Assembly (NCBI GenBank): GCA_945290265.1
Contig: CALYQW010000003.1
Span: forward strand, 1-64,000
Source of the DNA: an uncultured Erwinia sp.
GTDB lineage: Bacteria > Pseudomonadota > Gammaproteobacteria > Enterobacterales > Enterobacteriaceae
DNA length: 64,000 nt
Direction: 5' to 3'
Numbering within the stretch: the stretch's first letter is position 1; each line of letters begins with the position of its first letter. A program made the translations under genes and the position numbers. Below are positions 41,395 to 50,834 of the stretch, piece by piece. The notes below the pieces were generated by a model. The model made no database searches. It worked only from the letters and a program-made list of their open reading frames with translations, and was not told the origin of the DNA.

Positions 41395-43566
41395 ATGACT
41401 TCAGCAACACTTAATAAGCCGGCTAGCCCGGATTCCAATGAGATCGACCTGGGCCAACTGCTGGGAGAAATGGTTGACCATCGTAAACTGATCATCAGTA
41501 TTACCGCAGTATTTGCCGCACTGTCAGTAATTTACGCGCTGTTTGCTACACCCATTTATCAGGCTGATGCGCTGATTCAGATTGAGCAAAAACAGGGTAA
41601 TTCGCTGATCAACAGTCTGACGCAGATGCTGCCCGACAGTCAGCCTGAATCAGCACCGGAAATCGCCCTGTTACAGTCACGTATGATCCTCGGTAAAACG
41701 GTGGATGATCTTAACCTGCAGGCCAGCGTCGAGCAGAAGTATTTTCCGTTGTTTGGCCGCGGCTGGGCGCGGCTGACCGGAGACAAGCCAGGTAATATGG
41801 CCATCAGCCGACTGTATGTGGCTGAACGGGATGATGACACCCCGGAACTGACGCTGACAGTCACTGACAGCCACCATTACCAACTGACCGGCGGCGGTTA
41901 TCAGCTGCAGGGCGAAGTGGGGCAGTTGCTGGAAGCGCGCGGTCTGTCACTGATGGTCAACCAGCTGACGGCAAAGCCGGGTACTGAATTCAGCATTAAT
42001 TATCTATCGCGTCTGGACGCGATAGATAAACTGCAGAAGGTCTTTACCGCCGTCGACCAGGGTAAAGATACCGGTATGCTCAATCTGACGCTGACCGGTG
42101 AAAATCCTTATTTGGTTGAGCAAACGTTACACAGTATCGGTGATAACTACCTTACACAGAATATCGATCGCCAGGCGGCGCAGGATACTAAAAGTCTGGA
42201 ATTTCTCCAGCAGCAGTTACCGCTGGTGCAGAGTGACCTGGATACGGCAGAAGATAAGCTGAACGCTTATCGCCGTCAGAAGGACTCGGTTGACCTGAAT
42301 TTAGAAGCCCGCTCAACTCTCGACCAGATTGTTAATGTCGACAATCAGTTAAACGAGCTGACCTTCCGTGAAGCTGAAATTTCACAGTTGTATACGCCTT
42401 CGCATCCGACCTATAAAGCATTGAGGGAGAAGCGTGAAACGCTGCGTAAAGAAAAGTCGCGCCTGAACAAACAGGTGTCCGCAATGCCGGGTACTCAGCA
42501 GGAAGTGCTGCGTTTAAGTCGTGATGTTGAATCGGGACGCGCGGTATATATGCAGTTGCTGAACCGTCAGCAGGAACTGAATATCGCCAAAAACAGTGCC
42601 ATCGGTAACGTGCGTATCATTGATGATGCTGAAACCGCGATTAAACCGGTTAAACCGAACAAAATCCTGGTGGTAATGATTGGTATCGTGCTGGGGGCCT
42701 TGATCTCTGCCGGTGTGGTGCTGTCACGGGTCTTTCTGCGTCGGGGCCTTGAATCTCCTGAGCAGCTGGAAGAGGTTGGCATCAACGTGTATGCCAGCGT
42801 ACCGGTATCTGAATGGATGACGCGTCAGGCAACGAAACGTGGTCTGAGAAACAGAAACAAAAAGAAACAGGCACTCAGTTTCCTGGCACTGGAGAACCCG
42901 GCGGATGTGGCAATTGAAGCGGTACGTAGCCTGCGCACCAGCCTGCACTTTGCCATGATGGAAGCGGAAAACAAAATACTGATGATTTCCGGTGCCAGCC
43001 CTCATGCCGGCAAAACCTTTATTACCTGTAACCTGGCGGCGGTGCTGGCTCAGGGCGGCGCGCGGGTACTGTTTATTGATGGTGATATGCGTAAGGGTTA
43101 TGCGCATAAGCTGTTTAAACACGATGAACAGCACGGATTATCGGATATTCTTGCCGGGAAGTCGTCCATCGAACAGGGTGTAAAAGCCGTGGTGGGGGCA
43201 GGGTTTGATTTTATCTCGCGTGGTCCGACGCCACCAAACCCGGCAGAACTGTTAATGCATCCACGTTTTGGCGATTTGCTTGACTGGGCGAAAGCGCACT
43301 ATGACCTGGTACTGTTGGATACGCCGCCGGTGCTGGCAGTGACCGATGCGGCCATTATTGGACAATATGTCGGCACCACACTGCTGGTGGCGCGTTTTGA
43401 GCAGAATACCGCTAAAGAAATGGAAGTCAGTATCAAACGCTTTGAACAGGCTGGCGTGGCGGTCAAAGGCTGCATCCTCAATGGCGTGGTTAAAAAAGCC
43501 AGCAGCTACTATGGCTACGGCTATAGCTACTATGGCTACTCCTATGAGAGCACGAAAGACCAGTAA
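41395..43566 (+). CDS. wzc: Tyrosine-protein kinase / polysaccharide co-polymerase Wzc (AmsA-like)
   Basis: Wzc controls chain length and export. The 723-residue product has an N-terminal Wzz domain with two membrane helices (about residues 32-52 and 425-445) around a periplasmic coiled-coil region. A cytoplasmic BY-kinase domain follows, with Walker A GASPHAGKT (Lys540), Walker A' LFIDGDMRKG and Walker B LVLLDTPP. The C-terminus is a tyrosine cluster (SSYYGYGYSYYGYSYES), the autophosphorylation tail. It forms a co-regulated trio with wza and wzb. Confidence 0.96.
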   Translation: MTSATLNKPASPDSNEIDLGQLLGEMVDHRKLIISITAVFAALSVIYALFATPIYQADALIQIEQKQGNSLINSLTQMLPDSQPESAPEIALLQSRMILGKTVDDLNLQASVEQKYFPLFGRGWARLTGDKPGNMAISRLYVAERDDDTPELTLTVTDSHHYQLTGGGYQLQGEVGQLLEARGLSLMVNQLTAKPGTEFSINYLSRLDAIDKLQKVFTAVDQGKDTGMLNLTLTGENPYLVEQTLHSIGDNYLTQNIDRQAAQDTKSLEFLQQQLPLVQSDLDTAEDKLNAYRRQKDSVDLNLEARSTLDQIVNVDNQLNELTFREAEISQLYTPSHPTYKALREKRETLRKEKSRLNKQVSAMPGTQQEVLRLSRDVESGRAVYMQLLNRQQELNIAKNSAIGNVRIIDDAETAIKPVKPNKILVVMIGIVLGALISAGVVLSRVFLRRGLESPEQLEEVGINVYASVPVSEWMTRQATKRGLRNRNKKKQALSFLALENPADVAIEAVRSLRTSLHFAMMEAENKILMISGASPHAGKTFITCNLAAVLAQGGARVLFIDGDMRKGYAHKLFKHDEQHGLSDILAGKSSIEQGVKAVVGAGFDFISRGPTPPNPAELLMHPRFGDLLDWAKAHYDLVLLDTPPVLAVTDAAIIGQYVGTTLLVARFEQNTAKEMEVSIKRFEQAGVAVKGCILNGVVKKASSYYGYGYSYYGYSYESTKDQ

Positions 43567-43726
43567 CTGTAGATAACAAGGGCGGTCTGGTTGGCGCGCA
43601 GCCCAATCGCTGCGTGGTACCAGACGTTCCCTTTTTTCTGGCCCGCCGCTGTGCAATGCCATTCTGATTTGTAACCTCTCAACAGCTGGCTGCCCGTCAG
43701 TTGGTGATTTTATGGTGAGGAAAACC

Positions 43727-45157
43727 ATGGAGCGCTTACCCCATAACCTTGTGGTCAGTATTGCACTGATCCTTTCGGATTTTATTGGCTTTAACCTCGC
43801 GCTGAATATTGCAATGGGACTTCTGCACGTAATTAATCCTGATTTTCAGGAAACTTTGGGTGGAGAATCTACCGCTGGCTGGATCAGCCTGCATGCGATC
43901 CTGGCAGTCTGCAGCATTACCTGGTTTGCCGTGCGGTTACGTCACTATTTTTATCGCAAAACCTTCTGGTTCGAATTAAAAGAAGTGCTTCACGCGCTGC
44001 TGATTTTTGCCATCATAGAAATCGCCATCGTGGCGTTTGCCAAATGGGATTTCTCCCGGCTGCTTTGGTTATTTACCTGGTTTCTGGTGCTGGCTCTGGT
44101 ACCCACGCTGCGCAGCATAACTAAAAAAGTGCTGAACGCAGCCGGCCTGTGGCAGCGTAAAACCATGATTGTCGGCAGTGGTAAAAATGCCGTTGAAGCG
44201 GCGCAGGCAATCACCAGTGAAGGCAACCTCGGCTTTGTGGTTAGCGGTTTTATTAACAGTGAACCGCAGCTGGCGATGCAGAAAAGCCTTGAGGGTGTGC
44301 CTCTGATCCACAGTGATCCCACCTGGCTGACCCAGCACATTGACCGGCACACCCAGTTTATTATCGCGCTGGAAGCCCACGAAGCTGACCTGCGTAACGC
44401 GTGGCTGCGGGAGTTTATGCTGCGCGGATTTCGATATGTCTCGGTGATCCCCACGCTGCGCGGGATGCCGCTCGACAGCACCGACATGTCGTTTATCTTC
44501 AGTCATGAAGTGATGATCTTCCGGGTGCATCAAAATCTGGCCAAATGGTCCTCGCGCATCCTGAAGCGCGGTTTTGACATCTTTGCCTCGCTGGCGATTA
44601 TCGTGCTGCTGTCACCCCTGCTGCTGTATATTCGCCACAAGGTGAAAAAAGATGGCGGGCCGGCAATTTATGGTCATGAACGTATTGGTAAACAGGGCAA
44701 GCCATTTAAATGCCTGAAATTCCGCTCCATGGCGGTGAATTCGAAAGAACTGCTGGAACAGCTGCTGGCCAGTGATCCGGAAGCCCGTGCCGAGTGGGAT
44801 AAAACCTTTAAGCTTAAAGACGATCCGCGCATTACCCGAATTGGTAATCTGTTACGTCGCACCAGTATGGATGAACTGCCGCAGCTGTTTAACGTGCTTA
44901 AAGGTGAGATGAGCCTGGTAGGGCCACGCCCGATTATTCAGGAAGAACTGAAGCGTTACCACGATCAGGTGGATTACTACCTGATGAGTAAACCCGGGAT
45001 GACCGGACTGTGGCAGGTCAGTGGGCGCAGTGACGTGGATTACGAAACGCGGGTTTACTTCGACGCCTGGTACGTTAAAAACTGGTCGATGTGGAATGAC
45101 ATTGCCATTCTGTTTAAAACCGTTGGGGTAGTACTGAAGCGTGATGGTGCTTATTAA
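43727..45157 (+). CDS. wbaP: Undecaprenyl-phosphate sugar-1-phosphate transferase, WbaP family (AmsG-like)
   Basis: This enzyme starts each repeat unit by placing a sugar 1-phosphate, usually galactose in this family, on undecaprenyl phosphate. The 476-residue product has four N-terminal membrane helices, a central nucleotide-binding-like domain (MIVGSGKNAVEAAQAI), a fifth membrane segment (IFASLAIIVLLSPLLLYI) and the conserved catalytic C-terminal domain. The catalytic domain contains KFRSMAVNS, TRIGNLLRRTSMDELPQLFN, GEMSLVGPRP and KPGMTGLWQVSGRSDVDYE. I chose the ATG at 43727 (GAGG just upstream, 476 aa like WbaP); an ATG at 43712 is in frame. In amylovoran clusters this gene comes first, but here it follows wzc. 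Confidence 0.93.
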   Translation: MERLPHNLVVSIALILSDFIGFNLALNIAMGLLHVINPDFQETLGGESTAGWISLHAILAVCSITWFAVRLRHYFYRKTFWFELKEVLHALLIFAIIEIAIVAFAKWDFSRLLWLFTWFLVLALVPTLRSITKKVLNAAGLWQRKTMIVGSGKNAVEAAQAITSEGNLGFVVSGFINSEPQLAMQKSLEGVPLIHSDPTWLTQHIDRHTQFIIALEAHEADLRNAWLREFMLRGFRYVSVIPTLRGMPLDSTDMSFIFSHEVMIFRVHQNLAKWSSRILKRGFDIFASLAIIVLLSPLLLYIRHKVKKDGGPAIYGHERIGKQGKPFKCLKFRSMAVNSKELLEQLLASDPEARAEWDKTFKLKDDPRITRIGNLLRRTSMDELPQLFNVLKGEMSLVGPRPIIQEELKRYHDQVDYYLMSKPGMTGLWQVSGRSDVDYETRVYFDAWYVKNWSMWNDIAILFKTVGVVLKRDGAY

Positions 45158-45220
45158 TTGCCGGCAGCGGATTTCGCTGTTCAGTAACAGTCTGCAGAGA
45201 CAGGCTCTGAGGTTGAAGAT

Positions 45221-46141
45221 ATGAAATTATTTTTAGCAGTACCGACCTATAACGGTGGTGAAGTATGGCGTCAGGTTGCCGAAAATATCAATAAATATTC
45301 GCCGGATACCCGGGTACAGGTGATTGATTCCGGTAGTTGTGATGCGACCGCGCGGGTGGCGACGGAGGCTGGTTTTCAACTTGAAATAATTTCGTCACTC
45401 GATTTTAACCACGGTGGCACCCGCAATCAGGCGATAGCGTTGCAGGCGGATGACTTTGATGTGGTGGTTTTTCTCACTCAGGATGCGATACCGGAAATCA
45501 ATTTTATTGATGAAATTATTCGTGCCTTCAGCGATCCCCAGGTCGCTTGTGCCTATGGTCGCCAGGTGCCGCATAAAGATGCCAATCCGATTGCACAACA
45601 TGCGCGCTATTTCAATTACCCGGCGCAATCCCATGTTTGCGGGCTGACAGATGCCGGACGGCTGGGATTGAAAACCGTGTTTATGTCCAACTCATTTTCG
45701 GCATATCGCATCAGTGTGTTTAAAGAACTGGGTGGATTCCCGTCGGATACCATCCTGTGTGAAGATATGTTTTTTACCGCCAAAGCCGTTAAAGCAGGCT
45801 ATAAAGTGGCCTATGTTGCCGGTGCGCAGGTACGGCATTCGCACAATTACACGCCGGTGGAAGAGTTTAAACGCTATTTCGATATCGGTGTCTTTCATGC
45901 CGATGAGATCTGGATTAGACGTGATTTTGGCGGTGCCGGTGGAGAGGGGAAACGCTTTCTGCTATCCGAACTGAAATACCTGTTGGCGAAAAATCCACTG
46001 TATATTCCTTACGCCTGTGTCAACAACTTTATGAAGATCCTTGGTTACTGGCTGGGGCAAAAATATAAGCAGATCCCGACTTCATTAATAAAAAAATTAA
46101 GTATGCACAAGCGCTACTGGCAAAGTGCGGGTAATGAATAG
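45221..46141 (+). CDS. Glycosyltransferase, GT2-like (rhamnosyltransferase-type)
   Basis: The 306-residue cytoplasmic protein has a GT-A fold N-terminus (AVPTYNGGEVWRQV, VIDSGSCDATARVA) and the motif FNHGGTRNQAI. It also has a DxD-like LTQDAIPEI and a catalytic-base-like segment LCEDMFFTAKAV. The NHGGTRN motif is common in predicted rhamnosyltransferases, which fits the rfbBAC genes next to it, but this is inference. GAGG lies upstream of the ATG. It is one of four EPS glycosyltransferases. Confidence 0.85.
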   Translation: MKLFLAVPTYNGGEVWRQVAENINKYSPDTRVQVIDSGSCDATARVATEAGFQLEIISSLDFNHGGTRNQAIALQADDFDVVVFLTQDAIPEINFIDEIIRAFSDPQVACAYGRQVPHKDANPIAQHARYFNYPAQSHVCGLTDAGRLGLKTVFMSNSFSAYRISVFKELGGFPSDTILCEDMFFTAKAVKAGYKVAYVAGAQVRHSHNYTPVEEFKRYFDIGVFHADEIWIRRDFGGAGGEGKRFLLSELKYLLAKNPLYIPYACVNNFMKILGYWLGQKYKQIPTSLIKKLSMHKRYWQSAGNE

Positions 46142-46172
46142 ACGTATATATTGAACATTCCAAGAGGAAATT

Positions 46173-47237
46173 ATGAAAATTTTTGTCACCGGTGGTGCCG
46201 GTTTTATTGGGTCGGCAGTGGTGCGTCATATCATTCAGGACACGACAGATGAAGTGATAGTGGTCGACAGCCTGACCTATGCAGGTAATCTGGAGTCACT
46301 GGCACCGGTTGCGAATAGCGAGCGTTATCATTTCGCTCAGGTCAGCATCTGCGATCGCAACGAACTGGATGCGCTGTTTACCCGCTATCAGCCTGATGCG
46401 GTGATGCATCTGGCTGCGGAAAGTCACGTTGACCGCTCCATTGATGGCCCGGCGGCATTTATTGAAACCAATATCACCGGAACTTACACCCTGCTGGAAG
46501 CGGCACGCAGCTATTGGAACAACCTTAATGCAGCGGCGAAACAGCGCTTCCGCTTTCACCATATTTCTACCGATGAAGTGTATGGCGATCTGGAAGGGAC
46601 TAACGATCTGTTTACTGAAACCACGCCTTACGCGCCAAGCAGCCCGTACTCGGCATCCAAAGCTGCCAGCGATCATCTGGTACGCGCCTGGCAGCGTACT
46701 TACGGTCTGCCAACCCTGGTGACTAACTGCTCGAATAACTATGGCCCGTACCATTTTCCGGAAAAACTGATCCCGCTGATTATTCTGAATGCGCTGGCGG
46801 GTAAACCGCTGCCGGTGTATGGCGATGGCAGCCAGATCCGAGACTGGCTGTACGTGGAAGATCACGCACGTGCGCTGTATACCGTGGTGACCCGCGGCGA
46901 GGTGGGTGAAACTTACAATATTGGTGGCCATAATGAGCGTAAAAATATTGATGTTGTCACCACGATTTGCGCCCTGCTGGAAGAGCTGGTGCCGGAGAAA
47001 CCGGCGGGTATCAGCCACTACCGCGATTTGATCACCTGTGTGAAAGATCGTCCGGGACACGATCTGCGTTACGCCATTGATGCGGCGAAGATCGATCGTG
47101 AACTGGGCTGGCATCCGCAGGAAACCTTTGAAAGTGGTATCCGCAAAACGGTGCAGTGGTATCTGAATAATGAAATTTGGTGGAAACGTGTGCTGGATGG
47201 CTCTTACGCAATGGAACGTCTTGGTCTGTCTGATTAA
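46173..47237 (+). CDS. rfbB: dTDP-glucose 4,6-dehydratase
   Basis: RfbB (RmlB) converts dTDP-glucose to dTDP-4-keto-6-deoxyglucose using bound NAD. The 354-residue short-chain dehydrogenase-type enzyme has the Rossmann motif [11 protein letters not shown], the catalytic TDE region [12 protein letters not shown] and the YxxxK pair in [21 protein letters not shown] precedes the ATG. It is the first of the rfbBAC triplet inside the EPS operon. Confidence 0.96.
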   Translation: MKIFVTGGAGFIGSAVVRHIIQDTTDEVIVVDSLTYAGNLESLAPVANSERYHFAQVSICDRNELDALFTRYQPDAVMHLAAESHVDRSIDGPAAFIETNITGTYTLLEAARSYWNNLNAAAKQRFRFHHISTDEVYGDLEGTNDLFTETTPYAPSSPYSASKAASDHLVRAWQRTYGLPTLVTNCSNNYGPYHFPEKLIPLIILNALAGKPLPVYGDGSQIRDWLYVEDHARALYTVVTRGEVGETYNIGGHNERKNIDVVTTICALLEELVPEKPAGISHYRDLITCVKDRPGHDLRYAIDAAKIDRELGWHPQETFESGIRKTVQWYLNNEIWWKRVLDGSYAMERLGLSD

Positions 47238-47257
47238 TTAACAGGAGTACAAATAAA

Positions 47258-48127
47258 ATGAAAGGTATTGTACTGGCAGGCGGCTCGGGCACGCGTCTTT
47301 ATCCGATCACCCAGGGCACCTCCAAGCAACTGATGCCCATCTACGACAAGCCGATGGTCTATTATCCGATTTCAGTGCTGATGATGGCCGGTATTCGTGA
47401 AATCCTGATTATCTCCACCTCGGAAGATATGTCCGGCTTTAAGCGTCTGTTAGGTGATGGCAGCCAGTTTGGTGTCAGCTTCAGCTACGAAGTTCAGCCC
47501 AGCCCGGATGGCCTGGCACAGGCATTTCTGATTGGTGAAAAATTTATTGACGGTGACAGCTGTGCGCTGGTGCTGGGTGACAATATCTACTTTGGTGAAA
47601 GCTTCGGCCAGAAGCTGGAGTCGGTGGTTAAACGCCGCGAAGGTGCCACGGTCTTCGGCTACCAGGTGCTGGATCCGGAACGTTTTGGCGTGGTGGAATT
47701 TGATCAGGAGAACCGCGCGATATCGCTGGAAGAAAAGCCGCTGAAACCGCGCTCTAACTGGGCCGTCACCGGACTCTATTTTTACGACAGCGATGTGGTG
47801 GAAATGGCGAAACAGGTGAAACCGTCCGCCCGTGGCGAACTGGAAATCACCACGCTGAACGAAATTTATCTGCAAAAAGGCCAGCTGCATGTTGAAAAAC
47901 TGGGGCGCGGCTTTGCCTGGCTGGATACCGGAACCCATGAAAGCCTGCTGGAAGCATCACAGTTTATTCATACCATCGAAAAGCGTCAGGGCTTTAAGGT
48001 CGCCTGTCTGGAAGAGATTGGTTACCACAAAGGCTGGCTGACCAGACAACAGGTTTCTGAGCAGGCAAAACTGCTGACCAAAACCGGTTACGGACAGTAT
48101 CTGCAACGCCTGATCGAGGAGGAATAA
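47258..48127 (+). CDS. rfbA: Glucose-1-phosphate thymidylyltransferase
   Basis: RfbA (RmlA) makes dTDP-glucose from dTTP and glucose 1-phosphate and feeds RfbB. The 289-residue product has the nucleotidyltransferase signature [11 protein letters not shown] with the downstream [11 protein letters not shown], and [10 protein letters not shown] around the metal-binding Asp. It is separated from rfbB by 20 bases with AGGAG in the gap, and from rfbC by one base. Confidence 0.97.
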   Translation: MKGIVLAGGSGTRLYPITQGTSKQLMPIYDKPMVYYPISVLMMAGIREILIISTSEDMSGFKRLLGDGSQFGVSFSYEVQPSPDGLAQAFLIGEKFIDGDSCALVLGDNIYFGESFGQKLESVVKRREGATVFGYQVLDPERFGVVEFDQENRAISLEEKPLKPRSNWAVTGLYFYDSDVVEMAKQVKPSARGELEITTLNEIYLQKGQLHVEKLGRGFAWLDTGTHESLLEASQFIHTIEKRQGFKVACLEEIGYHKGWLTRQQVSEQAKLLTKTGYGQYLQRLIEEE

Positions 48128-48128
48128 A

Positions 48129-48668
48129 ATGCAGATTATTAATACCAAAATTGCCGATGTGAAGATTATTCAGCCTCAGGTATTCGGCGACGAACGCGGC
48201 TTTTTTCTCGAAACCTTCGAGCAGCAGCGCTATCAGCAGGCACTGGATATCGATTTCCATTTTGTGCAGGACAACCATTCGCGCTCAACAAAAGGCGTGC
48301 TGCGTGGCTTACATTATCAGACGCAACATGCGCAGGGTAAGCTGGTTCGCTGCGTGCGGGGTGAAGTCTTTGACGTTGCGGTGGACATTCGCCCTGATTC
48401 CCTGACTTTCGGTCAGTGGCAGGGGGTGTGGCTGACGGAAGAAAATAAAACCCAGATGTGGATCCCACCCGGGCTGGCACATGGTTTTGTGGTGTTATCG
48501 GATATTGCTGACTTTGAGTATAAATGCACCGATTATTACACGCCGGGGTTTGAAGGTTGCCTGCTGTGGAATGACCCGGATGTGGGTATTGAGTGGCCAA
48601 TTGATTTTGAACCGATTCTTTCCGCAAAAGATGTGCAGGGACGCCGGTTAAAAGATCTTACAGCGTGA
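48129..48668 (+). CDS. rfbC: dTDP-4-dehydrorhamnose 3,5-epimerase
   Basis: RfbC (RmlC) epimerises dTDP-4-keto-6-deoxyglucose at C3 and C5. The 179-residue cupin has the catalytic His in LRGLHYQ, the AQGKLVRCVRGEVFDVAVDIR core and IPPGLAHGFVVLSD. It starts one base after the rfbA stop. The next step to dTDP-L-rhamnose needs RfbD (RmlD), which is not in this cluster. Confidence 0.96.
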   Translation: MQIINTKIADVKIIQPQVFGDERGFFLETFEQQRYQQALDIDFHFVQDNHSRSTKGVLRGLHYQTQHAQGKLVRCVRGEVFDVAVDIRPDSLTFGQWQGVWLTEENKTQMWIPPGLAHGFVVLSDIADFEYKCTDYYTPGFEGCLLWNDPDVGIEWPIDFEPILSAKDVQGRRLKDLTA

Positions 48669-48733
48669 GCGCGCATAATTAAAGCCTGATGGACCAGGCT
48701 TAGGCAGGATTTTTTCGACGTATTTTAATCCAG

Positions 48734-48781
48734 CGTTTCATCAGGTTAACGTAATGCCGTTCCGGCTAACCTGATGAAACG
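48734..48781. repeat. Long inverted repeat inside the EPS operon
   Basis: CGTTTCATCAGGTTA (48734-48748) and TAACCTGATGAAACG (48767-48781) are perfect 15-base inverted repeats around an 18-base loop. The loop itself holds a GCCG/CGGC mini-stem (48756-48766). It lies between rfbC and the wzy-like gene, with no T-run after it. It could be an RNA-processing or attenuation stem, or the remnant of a repeat element. Confidence 0.8.
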
Positions 48782-48821
48782 GCTTTGCACAGCCTGTGAT
48801 TAACAGGAGAAGAGGTTCTCT

Positions 48822-49985
48822 GTGCCGCTATATTTATCTAACCCTGTTCTGGGATTTTATTTCCTGATATCTGTTTTTCTGTTGTTGATTTCTTATTTCT
48901 CGATTCGGGCTAAAAGTCGGCAGCTGGATAATATTAATTTCATTTTTGTATTTGTTTTAATGGTTTGTTTTTATGGAACCCGTTATCCGGGGACCACAGA
49001 CACCAAAATGTATCTCAGTTATTTTGATAATATGACCAACTTTGCCAGTTTTCCCTGGGGGATTGGTTTTTATTATCTGATGGAGTCAATCAAGACGTTG
49101 TCAAGAGACCACAGTTTTTATGTCCTTATAAGTTCATCATATGCTCTGGTGGCACTGGCTCTGGTGGTCTTATTGTTCCTGCGCGGTGGTTATTATAAAT
49201 CATTATGTCTGATCTCCTTCCTCTACAGCTGGAGTTTTCTTGATTTGATGACCAACACATACCGACAGGGAATTACGGTTCCTTTTGTTATTCTGTTCGC
49301 TTACTTTTTTGGGAACCGCAGGTATCTGCTGGCGGTGGCCATGGCGGGTATTGCTCTGTCGCTTCACTGGAGTGCAGTACTGATAATCTTTATCGTTTTA
49401 GTCGGTGTGTTGTTAAAAAATCGTACTCGACTTTTGCGACTGCTAACTATCTTTTCTCTTGCTGTATTTTCTGTTTCATTTTTTGTCAATATCAATCTGG
49501 CTGAAATGCTGGCAAAGGGAACGCTGCTGACACAGTTCCAGAATGTTTTTGTTGGGGTGAATTTAACGTCGAAAGTGAATGCTTATCTTGGCGCGGGTGT
49601 GGACGGTGCCAGCTTTTATGATATGGCAGGTTATCAACGTATTTACTACTCCGGTGAAATTTATATTGCAGCGGTGATTATTGGACTCTATTTCATCTTT
49701 AACTATCAGGAGCTGGCACAGAGTCGGGCTTTTATGAGTGCCTACGCGGCATTCCTGATGATTACGATCTATGGCATTCTGCTGATTTCGATGACCTGGT
49801 TTATCCGTAATTTTTACTGGGGTGTACCGCTATCGCAAATTTTATATATTTATTTACTGATGGAAGTACAGAAAAAGCGGCCAGGAATATTTAACGTGGT
49901 TTTACTGAGCTATATGGTGTTGATCGTGGCATTGGGGACGGCAACAATGTGGCGGGTACCTTTGTTATTAGGATCTTATCCCTAG
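48822..49985 (+). CDS. wzy: EPS polymerase Wzy-like membrane protein (EpsG/AmsC type)
   Basis: The 387-residue protein has about ten hydrophobic segments and an EpsG-like motif FYGTRYPGTTDTKMYLSYF after the first helices. Polymerases of Wzx/Wzy systems are recognised mostly by topology and context, and this is the only such candidate in the cluster. It starts with GTG behind AGGAGAAGAGG. Composition is more AT-rich than wza-wzc. The EPS repeat linkage it makes is unknown. Confidence 0.8.
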   Translation: MPLYLSNPVLGFYFLISVFLLLISYFSIRAKSRQLDNINFIFVFVLMVCFYGTRYPGTTDTKMYLSYFDNMTNFASFPWGIGFYYLMESIKTLSRDHSFYVLISSSYALVALALVVLLFLRGGYYKSLCLISFLYSWSFLDLMTNTYRQGITVPFVILFAYFFGNRRYLLAVAMAGIALSLHWSAVLIIFIVLVGVLLKNRTRLLRLLTIFSLAVFSVSFFVNINLAEMLAKGTLLTQFQNVFVGVNLTSKVNAYLGAGVDGASFYDMAGYQRIYYSGEIYIAAVIIGLYFIFNYQELAQSRAFMSAYAAFLMITIYGILLISMTWFIRNFYWGVPLSQILYIYLLMEVQKKRPGIFNVVLLSYMVLIVALGTATMWRVPLLLGSYP

Positions 49986-49994
49986 AGGAATATC

Positions 49995-50834
49995 ATGAAT
50001 AGTGTATTCGGATGTATCGTGATTTATGAATCGCAGGAATATCAGGATAATCTGGATAACCTGTTAGCGGCCGTGGATCATTTGTTAATTATTGATAATT
50101 CGGAACAGCTGATAGCGGACAGTCACCATGAAAAAATCACCGTTATTCACAATCAGAACCGTGGTGGCATAGCCGGGGCGCTTAACCGCGCACTGGCCTT
50201 TTGTAAACAGCAGCAGGTGGATTTTTTGTTTCTGCTGGATCAGGACTCGATTATCACTCCCAATATTGTTGCGGTACTTGAACAAGAAATGGAAATCTCC
50301 GGTGCAGCGGTTATCGGGCCAAAGTATCTTAACTCGGCCACTAAAAAACCCGGAATGGTTATCCTGGATAATCATGGCAGGCCTTCACCTGACCGCCTGA
50401 CTGATAAACAGGGTACATTTCCTGCCTGGTTTGTGATTAACAGTGGTTCGCTGATTGATATCCGTCGGATAGATGATGACCTTATCTATGATGAGAAATT
50501 GTATGTAGACAGTGTGGATATTGATTTCTGTCTGCAGTTACGCCAGCGTAATAAAAAAGTTATGGTTACCACCCAGGTAGAAATGCTGCATGGCATCGGT
50601 AATAAGGACAGTAATGCCTCTCATCTGACGCCGACGAATTACTCGGCATTTCGCTATCAGATCCTTGCCAGAAGTAAAAGGCTGCTGTGGCGAAAATGGT
50701 TCACAAAAAATACATTATACATTCTCTTTGATATGGCAATCTGGCTTCTTGATGCCGCCAGAGTAATTGCATTTTCAAAAAATCGTCTGCCATTTATTAA
50801 GTCCACTGTTAAAGGGTTATTTAATAATGAATGA
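49995..50834 (+). CDS. Glycosyltransferase, rhamnosyltransferase-like (GT2)
   Basis: The 279-residue protein has NQNRGGIAGALNRALAF, a motif typical of bacterial rhamnosyltransferases. It also has the DxD-like segment FLFLLDQDSIITP and a catalytic-acid-like YVDSVDIDFCLQLR. It lies between the polymerase and another glycosyltransferase, whose start overlaps its end by 8 bases. Rhamnose as donor sugar is inferred from the motif and from the rfbBAC genes. Confidence 0.85.
   Translation: MNSVFGCIVIYESQEYQDNLDNLLAAVDHLLIIDNSEQLIADSHHEKITVIHNQNRGGIAGALNRALAFCKQQQVDFLFLLDQDSIITPNIVAVLEQEMEISGAAVIGPKYLNSATKKPGMVILDNHGRPSPDRLTDKQGTFPAWFVINSGSLIDIRRIDDDLIYDEKLYVDSVDIDFCLQLRQRNKKVMVTTQVEMLHGIGNKDSNASHLTPTNYSAFRYQILARSKRLLWRKWFTKNTLYILFDMAIWLLDAARVIAFSKNRLPFIKSTVKGLFNNE

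Noticed and set aside
46296-47114. 272-codon minus-strand frame
   Set aside because: It is antisense to rfbB with no ribosome site or recognisable domain.
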